Below, in pieces: positions 34,862 to 44,612 of a DNA stretch of 64,000 bases. The stretch covers positions 124,001-188,000 of the forward strand of contig SNWL01000005.1 of assembly GCA_004362315.1 (NCBI GenBank), read 5' to 3'. The DNA is from Mycobacterium sp. BK086. GTDB taxonomy: Bacteria; Actinomycetota; Actinomycetes; Mycobacteriales; Mycobacteriaceae. A model generated the notes under the pieces. The model searched no databases and was not told the DNA's origin. It saw only the letters and a list, made by a program, of their open reading frames with translations. The stretch's first letter is position 1, and each line of letters starts with the position of its first letter. Both the position numbers and the translations under genes were made by a program.

Positions 34862-36385
34862 ATGGGACGCGCGAGTCGGATCGGCTCGGTGCTCTTCTTC
34901 TGTACTGTGCTGACGGCCGGAGTCACGGCCCCGTCGGCCGCGGCCACCGGCAACGGCGGGGCCGGGCAGACGTCGGCGCCGCAGGTCATGTGGGGGAGCT
35001 GTCAGAAGTTCCTCGGTGACAACGCGCGTGACATCCCCACCGCGCAGTGCACAACGGTGCCGGTACCGATCAGCGACGCGGATCCCACTGGGCCGCAAGC
35101 ACAGTTGGCCGTCATCAAGATCCCGGCCACCGGCCAGCGGATCGGCGCCCTGTTCGTGAACCCCGGCGGGCCCGGCGCTTCGGCGGTCGACTCCGCCGCG
35201 GGCATGGGCTACGCGCTGGCCGGCAGCCCGATGGCCGAGCACTTCGACATCGTCGGATTCGACCCGCGGGGGGTCGGCTATTCGACGCCATCGGTGCGCT
35301 GCCGCACCGACGCCGAGTTCGACGCCTACCGGCGCAACCCGCTGGTCGACTACAGCCCCGCCGGTGTGGCCGCCATCGAGAAGATCAACAGCGACTACGC
35401 CAAGGAATGCGCCGACAAGATGGGGGCGGCGTTCCTCGCCGGAGTCGGAACCGCTTCGGTCGCAAAGGATATGGACACCGTCCGCCAGGTACTGGGCGAC
35501 GACACGATCAGCTATCTCGGGTTCAGCTACGGCACCGAGATCGGCACCGCGTATCTGGAGAAGTTCCCCGACCGGGTGCGCACGATGGTGCTCGACGGCG
35601 CGATCGATCCCGCGCAGGACACCGTCGACTCGATCATCCAGCAGATGACCGGCTTCCAGGTGGTGTTCAACGACTACGCCGCCGACTGCGCGAAGTCGGC
35701 GGGCTGCCCGCTGGGTACCGACCCCGCACAGTGGGTCAACCGCTACCACCAGCTGGTCGATCCGCTGGTGGCCAAGCCCGGCCCGACGTCGGATCCGCGC
35801 GGCCTCGGTTATCAAGACGCCCTCACCGGAACGTTCAACGCGCTCTACACACCGCAGTACTGGAAGTTCCTCACCAGCGGTCTGCTTGGGCTGCAACGCC
35901 AGACCGATGCCGGCGATCTGCTGATGCTCGCCGACGAGTACGACGGCCGTGATCCCTACGGGCATTACAGCAACGGCCAAGACGCGTTCAACGCCGTCCG
36001 CTGTGTCGACAGCCCGACACCCACCGATCCGGCGGTGTGGGCCGACATCGACCGGCGTACCCGCGAATTGGCGCCCTTCCAGGCCTACGGCCAGTTCACC
36101 GGATTCGCGCCGCGCGATCTGTGCGCGTTCTGGCCGGTGCCGCCGACCTCGACGCCGCATCCGGCGAGCCCGGCCCCGCCGGGCAGCGTCGTCGTGGTGT
36201 CCACGACGCACGACCCCGCCACGCCTTACGAGGCGGGCGTCAACCTCGCCCGGGAACTGAACGCGCCGCTGATCACGTTCGACGGCACCCAACACACCGC
36301 GGTGTTCAACGGCAACGAATGCATCGACTCGACGATCGTGAAGTACTTCGTCGACCAGATCGTGCCCGGCAACCTGACCTGCTGA
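34862..36385 (+). CDS. Secreted alpha/beta-hydrolase protease, CaeA paralogue (Rv2223c-type)
   Basis: This is a 507-residue paralogue of the previous protein, with matching blocks (PATGQRIGALFVNPGGPG, DFDPRGVG-type motif, CAKSAGCPLGTDPAQ, FWPVPPTSTPH). The nucleophile is Ser222 in GFSYG. The signal peptide (GSVLFFCTVLTAGVTAPSAAA) has no lipobox cysteine, so this copy should be released or only loosely attached, unlike its neighbour. ATG 34862 is preferred over GTG 34811 and ATG 34853. The tandem pair is also found in M. tuberculosis beside glnA2. Confidence 0.9.
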   Translation: MGRASRIGSVLFFCTVLTAGVTAPSAAATGNGGAGQTSAPQVMWGSCQKFLGDNARDIPTAQCTTVPVPISDADPTGPQAQLAVIKIPATGQRIGALFVNPGGPGASAVDSAAGMGYALAGSPMAEHFDIVGFDPRGVGYSTPSVRCRTDAEFDAYRRNPLVDYSPAGVAAIEKINSDYAKECADKMGAAFLAGVGTASVAKDMDTVRQVLGDDTISYLGFSYGTEIGTAYLEKFPDRVRTMVLDGAIDPAQDTVDSIIQQMTGFQVVFNDYAADCAKSAGCPLGTDPAQWVNRYHQLVDPLVAKPGPTSDPRGLGYQDALTGTFNALYTPQYWKFLTSGLLGLQRQTDAGDLLMLADEYDGRDPYGHYSNGQDAFNAVRCVDSPTPTDPAVWADIDRRTRELAPFQAYGQFTGFAPRDLCAFWPVPPTSTPHPASPAPPGSVVVVSTTHDPATPYEAGVNLARELNAPLITFDGTQHTAVFNGNECIDSTIVKYFVDQIVPGNLTC

Positions 36386-36386
36386 C

Positions 36387-37328
36387 TCAGCGGCCGCCCT
36401 GCGGAACCACATACGTGGGCTGATACGGATTCTGGCCGGCCTCGATGGCCTTGGCCCTCAAGTAATCGTCGGCAGAGGGATATCCGGCGATCTCGGCTCG
36501 CTTCTGCAACGCCTGCTGTTGGGCCAGCTCGGTTTGGGCTTTCGCGGCCACCACGTCCGCGTCAGCCTTGGCCTTCGCGGCTTCGGCGTCGGCAACGCCT
36601 TTGGCCCGCGCCGCATTCGCCTGGGCGATGGCCTGCTGCTCGGCGACGATGGCCTCCTTGAGGCCCGGGTCCACCGGATCGGGCTTCATCACCGTCACCG
36701 CGAAGTTGGAGAAGTACTCCTGGCCGTTGGTGCGGGCTCGAGTGGCTTGCGGCAGGGTTTCGCGCAGGGCGTTCTGAAACTCCACCCGCACGGCCTCGTC
36801 GTTCCAGATCTGCCGCCACGTGTACTTCTGGGCCACCGACACCAAGGTGTTCTCCAGAGGCTGGCCCACCACATAACGCAGCAGACTCACCCAGCCCTCA
36901 CTGACGGTTCCGTCGTTGTTGAGCCAGCCGGAGTACTTCGTGCCGAATTCGCGGTGGAACTCTTTGAGCTTGTCGCAGTCGCTGGTCAGGTCGAAGGTGA
37001 CCGAGACCGGGACCTTGAGCTCGGCCGGGGCCGAGGCGTTGGAGACCACAAGTGTGGCGGGGGCTTCCGCGTCGGGCCGGTCGAGGGCGTCCCAGGAGAT
37101 CTGGCGCGACGGATAGAGATAGACCTTGAACCCGCCCGGGGGGTTGAACTCCGAGGTTTCCGGGCTGATGCAGCCCTCCACCTTCGGGTCGGTGGGAATC
37201 AGGAAGTAGTCGTCCACCTTGACGGCAGTGGTGCCCGCCCCCACCTGGGTGGTGCAGCCGCTCAAGATGATTCCACCCACGATGAGCGCCGCCGCGCCGG
37301 CGCCGATGGCGATGATTCGACCCTTCAC
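36387..37328 (-). CDS. SPFH/band-7-like lipoprotein
   Basis: This is a 313-residue protein with a signal peptide and a clear lipobox (IILSGCTT, Cys at about 25). The body has a band-7-like order: a beta-rich domain to about 180 (TTAVKVDDYFLIP, LKVPVSVTFDL), then a long Ala/Lys/Glu-rich coiled coil (about 225-275). The C-terminus is short (NPYQPTYVVPQGGR). Lipid anchoring on the outer face is unusual for SPFH scaffolds, which are normally held by a helix. GTG 37328 overlaps the stop of the upstream small membrane gene by 4 nt, with GGAAGAG as ribosome-binding site. The function is unknown. Confidence 0.8.
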   Translation of the reverse strand: MKGRIIAIGAGAAALIVGGIILSGCTTQVGAGTTAVKVDDYFLIPTDPKVEGCISPETSEFNPPGGFKVYLYPSRQISWDALDRPDAEAPATLVVSNASAPAELKVPVSVTFDLTSDCDKLKEFHREFGTKYSGWLNNDGTVSEGWVSLLRYVVGQPLENTLVSVAQKYTWRQIWNDEAVRVEFQNALRETLPQATRARTNGQEYFSNFAVTVMKPDPVDPGLKEAIVAEQQAIAQANAARAKGVADAEAAKAKADADVVAAKAQTELAQQQALQKRAEIAGYPSADDYLRAKAIEAGQNPYQPTYVVPQGGR

Positions 37329-37564
37329 GTCTCTTCCGTTCCTCGGTTGAAGATGATGTCGTTCAGTCGTTCCTGGCGCTCGGTCTCGTAGCGGTCCCGC
37401 TCCCGTGCGAGCAACTCACGGGCATATGCCCGGCGCTCGCGTCCTGAAAGAAATACCAGGGGATCCTTCACGCCGCGCAGGGTCTTGCGGAGTTGCTGGA
37501 TGTAGATCGCCATGGCGATGATGACGATGGCGGCGATGAGAAGTATGGGAATGACCGCCCTCAT
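37325..37564 (-). CDS. Small single-pass membrane protein, 79 residues
   Basis: This protein has an N-terminal helix (residues 3-25, VIPILLIAAIVIIAMAIYI) and a highly charged, Arg/Glu-rich cytoplasmic tail predicted to be helical (LSGRERRAYARELLARERDRYETERQ region). ATG 37564 is preferred over TTG 37591. Its stop overlaps the GTG of the SPFH-like lipoprotein gene, so the two are co-translated. I recognise no family. It may anchor or assemble the SPFH-like protein. Confidence 0.7.
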   Translation of the reverse strand: MRAVIPILLIAAIVIIAMAIYIQQLRKTLRGVKDPLVFLSGRERRAYARELLARERDRYETERQERLNDIIFNRGTEET

Positions 37565-37648
37565 CGGCTCAGTATCCACGAATGCCGCCAATTGGCCTGG
37601 TGATGCGGCTCTTACCGCCTGCGTAACACGGAATTAACACCCGCTGCA

Positions 37649-37654
37649 TACGCT
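37649..37654 (+). promoter_or_regulatory. -10 box (TACGCT) of leaderless glnA2
   Basis: TACGCT is followed by 6 nt and then ATG 37661. Slightly upstream, GTAAC and TTAAC (37623-37638) are spaced 6 nt apart and faintly recall a GlnR site. Confidence 0.5.
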
Positions 37655-37660
37655 CGCGTC

Positions 37661-39001
37661 ATGGACCGCCAGAAGGAATTCGTGCTGCGCACGCTGGAGG
37701 AACGGGATATCCGATTCGTCCGGTTGTGGTTCACCGACGTGCTCGGCTACCTGAAGTCGGTCGCGATCGCTCCCGCGGAGCTCGAAGGCGCCTTCGAAGA
37801 GGGGATCGGTTTCGACGGATCCTCGATCGAGGGCTTCGCGCGGGTCTTCGAATCCGACACCGTCGCGCGCCCGGATCCCTCGACGTTCCAGGTGCTTCCG
37901 TGGACCACGAGCGGCGGCCAGCACCACTCGGCGCGGATGTTCTGCGACATCACGATGCCCGACGGGTCGCCGTCGTGGGCGGACAGCCGCCACGTGCTGC
38001 GCCGTCAGCTGGCCAAGGCCAGCGACCTCGGCTTCTCCTGCTATGTGCACCCCGAGATCGAGTTCTTCCTGCTGGAGCCCGGCCCGTATGACGGCTCGGT
38101 GCCGGTACCCGCCGACAATGGCGGCTACTTCGATCAGGCCGTGCACGATTCGGCGCCCAACTTCCGCCGCCACGCCATCGACGCGCTGGAGCAGATGGGC
38201 ATCTCGGTCGAGTTCAGCCATCACGAGGGTGCGCCCGGTCAGCAGGAGATCGACCTGCGGTATGCCGACGCGCTGTCGATGGCCGACAACGTGATGACGT
38301 TCCGCTACGTCGTCAAGGAAGTCGCGCTGGCCGAAGGCGTGCGGGCATCGTTCATGCCCAAGCCGTTCGCCGAATATCCCGGCTCGGCCATGCACACCCA
38401 CATGAGCCTGTTCGAGGGCGAGACCAACGCGTTCCACAGCCCCGACGATCCGCTGCAGCTTTCCGACGTCGCGAAGTCGTTCATCGCGGGCATTCTCGAG
38501 CACGCCAGCGAGATCAGCGCGGTCACCAATCAGTGGGTGAACTCCTACAAGCGGCTGGTGCACGGCGGCGAAGCGCCGACGGCGGCCTCGTGGGGAGCGT
38601 CCAACCGCTCGGCGCTGGTGCGCGTGCCGATGTACACCCCGCGCAAGGCGTCCTCGCGGCGCATTGAGGTGCGCAGCCCCGATTCGGCATGCAACCCGTA
38701 CCTGGCGTTCGCGGTGCTGCTGGCCGCCGGGCTGCGCGGCATCGAGAAGAACTATGTGCTGGGCCCGCAGGCCGAGGACAACGTGTGGACGCTGACTCCC
38801 GAGGAGCGCCGCGCGATGGGCTATAAGGAGCTGCCGTCCAGCCTCGGCATGGCGCTGCAGGAGATGGAGAGCTCCGAACTGGTCGCCGAGGCACTGGGCG
38901 AGCACGTCTTCGACTACTTCCTGCGCAACAAGCGCGCGGAGTGGGAGGAGTACCGCAGCAACGTCACGCCGTACGAGTTGAAGGCGTACCTCTCACTCTG
39001 A
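37661..39001 (+). CDS. glnA2: Glutamine synthetase type I, GlnA2
   Basis: This is a 446-residue ATP-dependent ligase of the glutamine synthetase I-alpha type. Motifs are GFDGSSIEGF, EIEFFLLEPG, the ATP-binding KPFAEYPGSAMHTHMSL, and the glutamate-binding NRSALVRVP. At the position of the adenylylation tyrosine the sequence reads AEDNVWTL, so it lacks the modified Tyr and should escape GlnE control. It is the homologue of Rv2222c and is followed by glnE 24 nt later. The SPFH-like gene pair now separates it from the caeA pair. Confidence 0.95.
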   Translation: MDRQKEFVLRTLEERDIRFVRLWFTDVLGYLKSVAIAPAELEGAFEEGIGFDGSSIEGFARVFESDTVARPDPSTFQVLPWTTSGGQHHSARMFCDITMPDGSPSWADSRHVLRRQLAKASDLGFSCYVHPEIEFFLLEPGPYDGSVPVPADNGGYFDQAVHDSAPNFRRHAIDALEQMGISVEFSHHEGAPGQQEIDLRYADALSMADNVMTFRYVVKEVALAEGVRASFMPKPFAEYPGSAMHTHMSLFEGETNAFHSPDDPLQLSDVAKSFIAGILEHASEISAVTNQWVNSYKRLVHGGEAPTAASWGASNRSALVRVPMYTPRKASSRRIEVRSPDSACNPYLAFAVLLAAGLRGIEKNYVLGPQAEDNVWTLTPEERRAMGYKELPSSLGMALQEMESSELVAEALGEHVFDYFLRNKRAEWEEYRSNVTPYELKAYLSL

Positions 39002-39012
39002 TTACCGTGCGC

Positions 39013-39018
39013 TACCGT
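39013..39018 (+). promoter_or_regulatory. -10 box (TACCGT) of leaderless glnE
   Basis: TACCGT is followed by 7 nt and then GTG 39026, suggesting a glnE transcript separate from glnA2. Confidence 0.45.
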
Positions 39019-39025
39019 CGTGCAC

Positions 39026-41995
39026 GTGGCCAAACCAGCGACGCAGCGCCCACGCGTTCCCAGCGTGGGCCGGCTTGGTCTGGTCGAGCCGTCCGCAGCC
39101 GCTGACCTGACTCGACTGGGCTGGGACACCGACTCACACGTCGAACTGCTGTGGTCGTTGTCGCGGGCGCCGGACGCCGACGTGGCGCTGCAGACGATGA
39201 GCAGGCTCGCCGACGCACTCGGCGGTGACTGGCCGCAGCTGAATTCCGCTCTGCTCAAGGATCGCGGCCTGCGCGGCCGGCTGTTCGCGGTGATCGGATC
39301 GTCGCTGGCGCTGGGTGATCATCTGGTGGCCAACCCGCAGTCATGGCACCTGCTCGAGGGTGCGGTGACGCTGCCGAATCCCGCCGCGCTGCGCCGGTCG
39401 TTCGACGACTGCATCGCCGAATTCGGCACCGTCCCAGCCGCGATCATGCCGCGGCTGCGCACGCTCTACCGCGACCACCTGTTGGTCCTGGCCGGCCTCG
39501 ATCTGGCGCCGACGGTGGAGAACGAACCGGTGCCCGCGTTCTCCACGATCGGCGAGCACCTGTCGGATATCGCCGACGCGGCGCTGGACTCCGCGCTCAA
39601 GGCCGCCGTCGCGAACGTGTGCAAGGAAGGCAGTCCGCCACCCCGCCTCGCGGTCATCGCGATGGGTAAATGCGGTGCGCGGGAACTGAATTACGTCAGC
39701 GACGTCGACGTCATCTTTGTCGGGGAGGACGCCGACTCGGTGACCACCCGGGTGGCCGGGGAGATGATGCGGCTGGCGTCGGACACGTTCTTCGAAGTTG
39801 ACGCCGCGCTGCGCCCGGAAGGCAAGCAGGGCGCCCTGGTGCGCACCCTGGACTCGCATATCGCCTACTACCAGCGGTGGGCCAAGACGTGGGAATTCCA
39901 GGCGCTGCTGAAGGCCAGGCCCGCCGTCGGCGATGCCGAGCTCGGGCAGCAGTACATCGCGGCGCTCATGCCGATGGTGTGGACCGCTTGTGAGCGTGAG
40001 GATTTCGTGCCCGAGGTGCAGGCCATGCGCCGCCGGGTGGAGGCGCTGGTACCCGCCGATGTGCGCGACCGCGAGATCAAGCTCGGGACGGGCGGACTGC
40101 GTGACGTCGAATTCGCGGTCCAGCTCCTGCAATTGGTGCACGGCCGGACCGACGAGTCACTGCACGTGGCCTCGACGGTCGACGCGCTGGCCGCCCTGGC
40201 GGCCGGTGGCTATGTAGGACGCGACGACGCGGCCAACCTGACCGCGTCGTATGAGTTCCTGCGGTTGCTCGAGCACCGGCTGCAGCTGCAGCGGCTCAAG
40301 CGAACTCACATGCTGCCGCCCGCCGAGGATGAGGAAGGCCTGCGCTGGCTGGCCCGTGCGGCGCACATGCGTCCCGACGGCACCCACGACTCGCTGGGCG
40401 TATTGCGCGAGGAGATCAAGCGGCAGAACCTGCGCGTATCGCGGTTGCACGCCAAGCTTTTCTACCAACCGCTGCTCGAATCGGTCGGTCCGTCCGTCGG
40501 GCTCACGCCGGGACTGACGCCGGCCGCGGCCGAACGGCAGCTGGCTGCGCTGGGGTACGAGGGCCCGCAGAGCGCACTGACGCATCTGAGCGCGCTGGTC
40601 AATCTGAGCGGGCGCCGCGGGCGGGTCCAGTCGGTGCTGTTGCCCCGGCTGCTGGACTGGCTGTCGGATACGCCCGACCCGGACAGCGGTCTGCTCGCGT
40701 ACCGGCGGATCAGTGAGGCATTGAGCGAACAGCGTTGGTACCTCAGCACTTTGCGCGACGAAGGTGCGGTCGCCAAACGACTGATGCAGGTGCTGGGTAC
40801 CTCGGCCTATGTGCCCGAGCTGTTGATGCGGGCACCGGAGGTCATCCAGCAATACGCCGACGGCCCGGCCGGGCCCAAGCTGTGCGATACCGATCCCGAC
40901 GCGGTGTCTCGTGCGCTGATCGCCTCGACCGCACGCCACGCCGACCCGGTGCGCGCGATCGCGGCCGCACGAACGCTGCGCCGCCGGGAGTTGGCCCGGG
41001 TGGCGTCGGCGGATCTCTTGGGCCTGCTCGAAGTGCGTGACGTCTGTAGCGCGCTGACGTCGGTGTGGGTGGCGGTGCTGCAGTCGGCACTGGATGCGGT
41101 GATCCGTGCCAACACCCCTGCCGACGGTGTGGTGCCCGCGACGTTCGCGGTGATCGGCATGGGCCGGCTCGGTGGTGGAGAGCTGGGTTATGGCTCGGAC
41201 GCCGATGTCATGTTCGTCTGCGAGGCGAATCCCGGCGTGGAGGAGTCCCGCGCCGTGAAGTGGTCGGTGACGGTGGCCGAACAGGTGCGCACGCTGCTCG
41301 GAACACCCAGTGCGGACCCGCCTTTGGAGGTCGATGCCAATCTGCGACCGGAGGGCCGACAGGGTCCGCTGGTGCGCACGCTGGCGTCATACGAGGCGTA
41401 CTACACGCAGTGGGCGCAGCCGTGGGAGATTCAGGCGCTGCTGCGCGCCCATCGGGTGGCCGGTGACATGGATCTTGGTCATCGCTTCCTGCTGATGGCG
41501 GACAAGACGCGCTACCCGGCAGGCGGGGTGTCCGCCGAGGCCGTCCAGGAGATCCGGCGGATCAAGGCCAGGGTCGATGCCGAGCGGCTGCCCCGCGGCG
41601 CCGACCCGAACACACACACCAAGCTCGGCCGCGGCGGGCTCGCCGACGTCGAATGGACTGTGCAGCTGCTCCAGTTGCGTTACGCCCACCAGATTCCCGC
41701 GCTGCACAACACGTCGACGCTGGACACGTTGGACGCGATCGGAGCTGCCGAACTACTGGCCGAAGACGACGTCGATTTGTTGCGGCAGGCGTGGCTGACG
41801 GCGACCAGTGCGCGCAATGCGCTGGTGTTGGTGCGTGGCAAGCCGACCGACCAGCTGCCGGGCCCGGGGCGTCAGCTCAACGCTGTCGCGGTGGCGGCGG
41901 GCTGGCACAGCGACGACGGCTCGGAATTCTTGGACAACTATCTGCGGGTCACCCGGCGCGCGAAAGCCGTGGTGCTCAAGGTGTTCGGAGGCTAG
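39026..41995 (+). CDS. glnE: Glutamine synthetase adenylyltransferase / adenylyl-removing enzyme
   Basis: GlnE adds or removes AMP on the regulatory tyrosine of GlnA1 in response to nitrogen. It has 989 residues with two nucleotidyltransferase halves. The N-terminal removing domain has [19 protein letters not shown] at about 210-230. The C-terminal adenylylating domain has [21 protein letters not shown] at about 710-730. Each half is followed by a helical GlnD-type region ([10 protein letters not shown] and [10 protein letters not shown]). GTG 39026 fits the -10 spacing; GTG 39020 gives two more residues. It is the homologue of Rv2221c. Confidence 0.95.
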   Translation: MAKPATQRPRVPSVGRLGLVEPSAAADLTRLGWDTDSHVELLWSLSRAPDADVALQTMSRLADALGGDWPQLNSALLKDRGLRGRLFAVIGSSLALGDHLVANPQSWHLLEGAVTLPNPAALRRSFDDCIAEFGTVPAAIMPRLRTLYRDHLLVLAGLDLAPTVENEPVPAFSTIGEHLSDIADAALDSALKAAVANVCKEGSPPPRLAVIAMGKCGARELNYVSDVDVIFVGEDADSVTTRVAGEMMRLASDTFFEVDAALRPEGKQGALVRTLDSHIAYYQRWAKTWEFQALLKARPAVGDAELGQQYIAALMPMVWTACEREDFVPEVQAMRRRVEALVPADVRDREIKLGTGGLRDVEFAVQLLQLVHGRTDESLHVASTVDALAALAAGGYVGRDDAANLTASYEFLRLLEHRLQLQRLKRTHMLPPAEDEEGLRWLARAAHMRPDGTHDSLGVLREEIKRQNLRVSRLHAKLFYQPLLESVGPSVGLTPGLTPAAAERQLAALGYEGPQSALTHLSALVNLSGRRGRVQSVLLPRLLDWLSDTPDPDSGLLAYRRISEALSEQRWYLSTLRDEGAVAKRLMQVLGTSAYVPELLMRAPEVIQQYADGPAGPKLCDTDPDAVSRALIASTARHADPVRAIAAARTLRRRELARVASADLLGLLEVRDVCSALTSVWVAVLQSALDAVIRANTPADGVVPATFAVIGMGRLGGGELGYGSDADVMFVCEANPGVEESRAVKWSVTVAEQVRTLLGTPSADPPLEVDANLRPEGRQGPLVRTLASYEAYYTQWAQPWEIQALLRAHRVAGDMDLGHRFLLMADKTRYPAGGVSAEAVQEIRRIKARVDAERLPRGADPNTHTKLGRGGLADVEWTVQLLQLRYAHQIPALHNTSTLDTLDAIGAAELLAEDDVDLLRQAWLTATSARNALVLVRGKPTDQLPGPGRQLNAVAVAAGWHSDDGSEFLDNYLRVTRRAKAVVLKVFGG

Positions 41996-42000
41996 GCGCG

Positions 42001-42627
42001 ATGGATTTCGAATTCGGCGTCATCAGCGCTGACGAGCACGACCGGATCGGCGCGCTGCACGAGCCGCTGGCCGAATCATTGCGCAAGCTCATCGAGGCCA
42101 GCATCCACAGCGGAGCCGACGCGGACACGATCATGGCGGCTCAGCAGACCATCGACGAGGTCACCGAGATGCTCGAGCGAACGCCCAGCGATCGGCCGCG
42201 GGTGCTGCGCCACGAGGAGACCGGCCTGCCGGTGGTGTGGCGCAATCCCGCTGTCGGGCGGCACAATCCGCTGGCACCGCCGATGAACACCCACCACGAA
42301 GAGGGCCGGGTGTGGACGGAGTTCACCCTCGGCCCGGTCTACGAGGGCCCGCCCGGCCTGGTGCACGGCGGTATCTGCGCGCTGCTGCTCGACCAGCTGC
42401 TAGGTGAGGTCGCCACGCGGCAGCTGAGCAAGCCCAAGTTCACCGGCACGATCACGCTGAAGTACCTGCGCGGCACGCCGCTCGGGCCGCTGCGGGGCGA
42501 GGCGTGGGTGGAGCGGACCGAAGGTTTCAAGACGTATGCGCGCGGGTTTCTCGGCGACGCACAGGGAACGACTGTCGAAGCAGAAGGGGTTTTCATCATG
42601 CCGGCGTGGGCGAGGGACACAGAGTGA
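42001..42627 (+). CDS. Hotdog-fold thioesterase (PaaI type)
   Basis: This is a 208-residue protein. The C-terminal half is a PaaI-like acyl-CoA thioesterase domain with the motif GPPGLVHGGICALLLDQLLG and the strand TGTITLKYLRGTPLG. The N-terminal half (about 1-75) is helical. It begins 6 nt after glnE and its stop overlaps the GTG of the LLM oxidoreductase gene (GTGA). The substrate acyl-CoA is unknown. Genes of this type often accompany lipid or steroid degradation, but nothing else here confirms that. Confidence 0.86.
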   Translation: MDFEFGVISADEHDRIGALHEPLAESLRKLIEASIHSGADADTIMAAQQTIDEVTEMLERTPSDRPRVLRHEETGLPVVWRNPAVGRHNPLAPPMNTHHEEGRVWTEFTLGPVYEGPPGLVHGGICALLLDQLLGEVATRQLSKPKFTGTITLKYLRGTPLGPLRGEAWVERTEGFKTYARGFLGDAQGTTVEAEGVFIMPAWARDTE

Positions 42628-43490
42628 AGTTGAAGTTCTACGTCAGCGTCGCGTTTCTGGAGACGAGTGAAATCGTCGAAATCGCCAAGGCCGCCGACGA
42701 GCTCGGCTATGAGGGGCTTGGCATTCCCGACCACGTGGTGAACCTGGAAACGCTGGCCACCCCGTACCCGTACACCAAGGACGGTCAGCGGCGCTGGCAG
42801 CCGTTCACCGATTGGCCGGACCCGTGGGTGCTGGTCGGCGCGCTGGCCCAGGCAACGCAACAGATCAAGTTCGTGACGACGGTGTACATCCCCGGGATGC
42901 GCGATCCGTATTCGGCGGCCAAATCCATTGGCACCGCGGCATACCTGGCGGGCGGCCGGGTGGAACTCGGGATCGGGGTGGGCTGGTGCGAAGAAGAGTT
43001 CACGCTGATGGGTCAGCAGTTCGCCAAGCGTGGCAAGCGCACCGACGAGATGATCGAACTGATGCGGGCGCTGTGGCAGCCCGGGTGGACGGAATTCGAC
43101 GGCGAGTTCTATCAGACCCCTCGCTTGGAGATGATGCCGACGCCACCGCACATTCCGGTCTACAGCGGGGGACTGTCCGATATCGCGCTGCGGCGGGCGG
43201 CGCGCCTCGACGGCTGGATCGGCGACCTGATCAGCCTCGACCAGGCGATCCTGCGGGTCGAGAAGCTACGGGAGCTGCGGGCCGAAAACGGTTTGACGAT
43301 GGACGGTTACGAGATCCTGACACCGCTGACCGATGCGTTCACGATCCCGCACTACGAGAAGGCCGCCGCGGCAGGCATCACCGGCATCGTGACGATGCCG
43401 TGGATGTTCTACTCCGGGCCGGATGCATCACTCGCCGACAAGATCGACGGAATGCGACGGTTCCGCAAGGACTTGGCGCTGGACGCCTAG
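42624..43490 (+). CDS. LLM-class (F420-dependent type) oxidoreductase
   Basis: This is a 288-residue luciferase-like monooxygenase-fold protein. Features are the N-terminal IAKAADELGYEGLGIPDHV, the AATQ-QIKFVTTVYI strand, and GGRVELGIGVGWCEEEF, which lines the flavin or F420 site. Many mycobacterial members with this TIGR-type sequence use coenzyme F420. The GTG start at 42624 is coupled to the thioesterase stop. The two probably act in one pathway. Its stop shares CTAG with the convergent DoxX gene. Confidence 0.88.
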   Translation: MKLKFYVSVAFLETSEIVEIAKAADELGYEGLGIPDHVVNLETLATPYPYTKDGQRRWQPFTDWPDPWVLVGALAQATQQIKFVTTVYIPGMRDPYSAAKSIGTAAYLAGGRVELGIGVGWCEEEFTLMGQQFAKRGKRTDEMIELMRALWQPGWTEFDGEFYQTPRLEMMPTPPHIPVYSGGLSDIALRRAARLDGWIGDLISLDQAILRVEKLRELRAENGLTMDGYEILTPLTDAFTIPHYEKAAAAGITGIVTMPWMFYSGPDASLADKIDGMRRFRKDLALDA

Positions 43491-43900
43491 CGTTTACCGC
43501 GGGCGGCATCCAGCGCGTAGGCGCCGCCGCCGGTGAACACCAGCAGCAGGAACCCGAAGCACAGCGCGACCGCAAGCTCGCCGCCGTTGACGACGGGCCA
43601 GAAGCTCTTCTCGATGTGCTGGGTGAAGTAGGCGACGGCCATCTGGCCGCAGGCGATGAAGGCCGCGATGCGGGTGAACAGTCCCACGGTGATGAGAGCG
43701 CCCAGAACGATTTCCAGGACGCCGGCATACCAGTAGGGCCAGGAGCCGGTGGTGATTCCGGCCTGTTCGCCGATCGGCGCGGGCCAGCTGAAGATCTTCG
43801 AGAGTCCCTCGAATCCGAACAGCAGTCCGAAGAAGATCCGGAACACGCTGAGGGCGGCAGGTGCATTGCGGTCGAGGCGAGCGTCAAGTCTCTGCGTCAT
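43487..43900 (-). CDS. DoxX family membrane protein
   Basis: This is a 137-residue membrane protein with four helices: residues about 22-40, 60-82, 86-104 and 110-132. The family signature RIFFGLLFGFEGLSKIF opens the first helix. DoxX-like proteins are linked to redox and thiol stress in mycobacteria. ATG 43900 is supported by TAGGGT 7 nt upstream. Confidence 0.87.
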   Translation of the reverse strand: MTQRLDARLDRNAPAALSVFRIFFGLLFGFEGLSKIFSWPAPIGEQAGITTGSWPYWYAGVLEIVLGALITVGLFTRIAAFIACGQMAVAYFTQHIEKSFWPVVNGGELAVALCFGFLLLVFTGGGAYALDAARGKR

Positions 43901-43907
43901 GGTGACC

Positions 43908-43913
43908 ACCCTA
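43908..43913 (-). promoter_or_regulatory. -10 box (TAGGGT) of leaderless DoxX gene
   Basis: On the minus strand TAGGGT is followed by 7 nt and then ATG 43900. Confidence 0.45.
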
Positions 43914-43984
43914 CTATTCGGACTGCGGTCCGGATAGCCGACCTGTGAGGGTTGGAGCTTTCGGCTGGTCGGGCTGGCGCACGG

Positions 43985-44563
43985 TCATGCCGCCGCTCGC
44001 ACTTCGAACCGCAGGACATGGCCCCGCAGTACGGTTCTGGCGTCCAGATCGAGTCCGCCGTCGGCGCAGTGCGCTTTGAACTCGTCGGGGGCGAACAACC
44101 GGAACGGCGACCGGTCGACGCGATGGATCGCCGTGGCCAGGGGCGTGCGGACGAGGTCGTAGCCGACGAACACCCCGCCGGGCCGCAGCACCCGGGTCGC
44201 TTCACGCACCGTCGTCTCCCAATCGATCACGTGGTGCAACATCAGGCAGCTCACCACGGAGTCGAAGGAGGCATCGGGAAACGGCAACGCGGTGGCGTCG
44301 GCCAGATGGACCGCGGCGTTCGGCACGCCGCGCAACCGGTCGGTGGCGGCCGCGACCATCACGGGGTCCAAGTCGGTCGCCGTCACGGAGGCGTTCGGGT
44401 GTTCGCATGCCAGCTGTTCGGCCACAGCTCCACTCCCGGAGCCGATTTCGAGGACGTCGCGTCCCAGTACCTCGGTGGGCAACGACCGCACCGTCGTTCC
44501 CGTGCTGGTACGCCACAGCGCTCCGCAGCAGAATGCTCGTTCGACTCTCGACATCACCGACAT
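43985..44563 (-). CDS. Class I SAM-dependent methyltransferase
   Basis: This is a 192-residue methyltransferase with motif I VLEIGSGSGAVAEQL, the acidic TATDLDP, and FDSVVSCLMLHHVIDW followed by LRPGGVFVGYDL. It resembles ubiquinone/menaquinone-type (UbiE-like) enzymes. ATG 44563 or 44554 may be the start. It is encoded 49 nt after the AraC gene on the same strand, and the two may be co-transcribed. Confidence 0.86.
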   Translation of the reverse strand: MSVMSRVERAFCCGALWRTSTGTTVRSLPTEVLGRDVLEIGSGSGAVAEQLACEHPNASVTATDLDPVMVAAATDRLRGVPNAAVHLADATALPFPDASFDSVVSCLMLHHVIDWETTVREATRVLRPGGVFVGYDLVRTPLATAIHRVDRSPFRLFAPDEFKAHCADGGLDLDARTVLRGHVLRFEVRAAA

Positions 44564-44612
44564 GGACCCAGCTTGTCGTGTGGCGGCTCGGATGCGCTTG
44601 TACAGATCCGTT

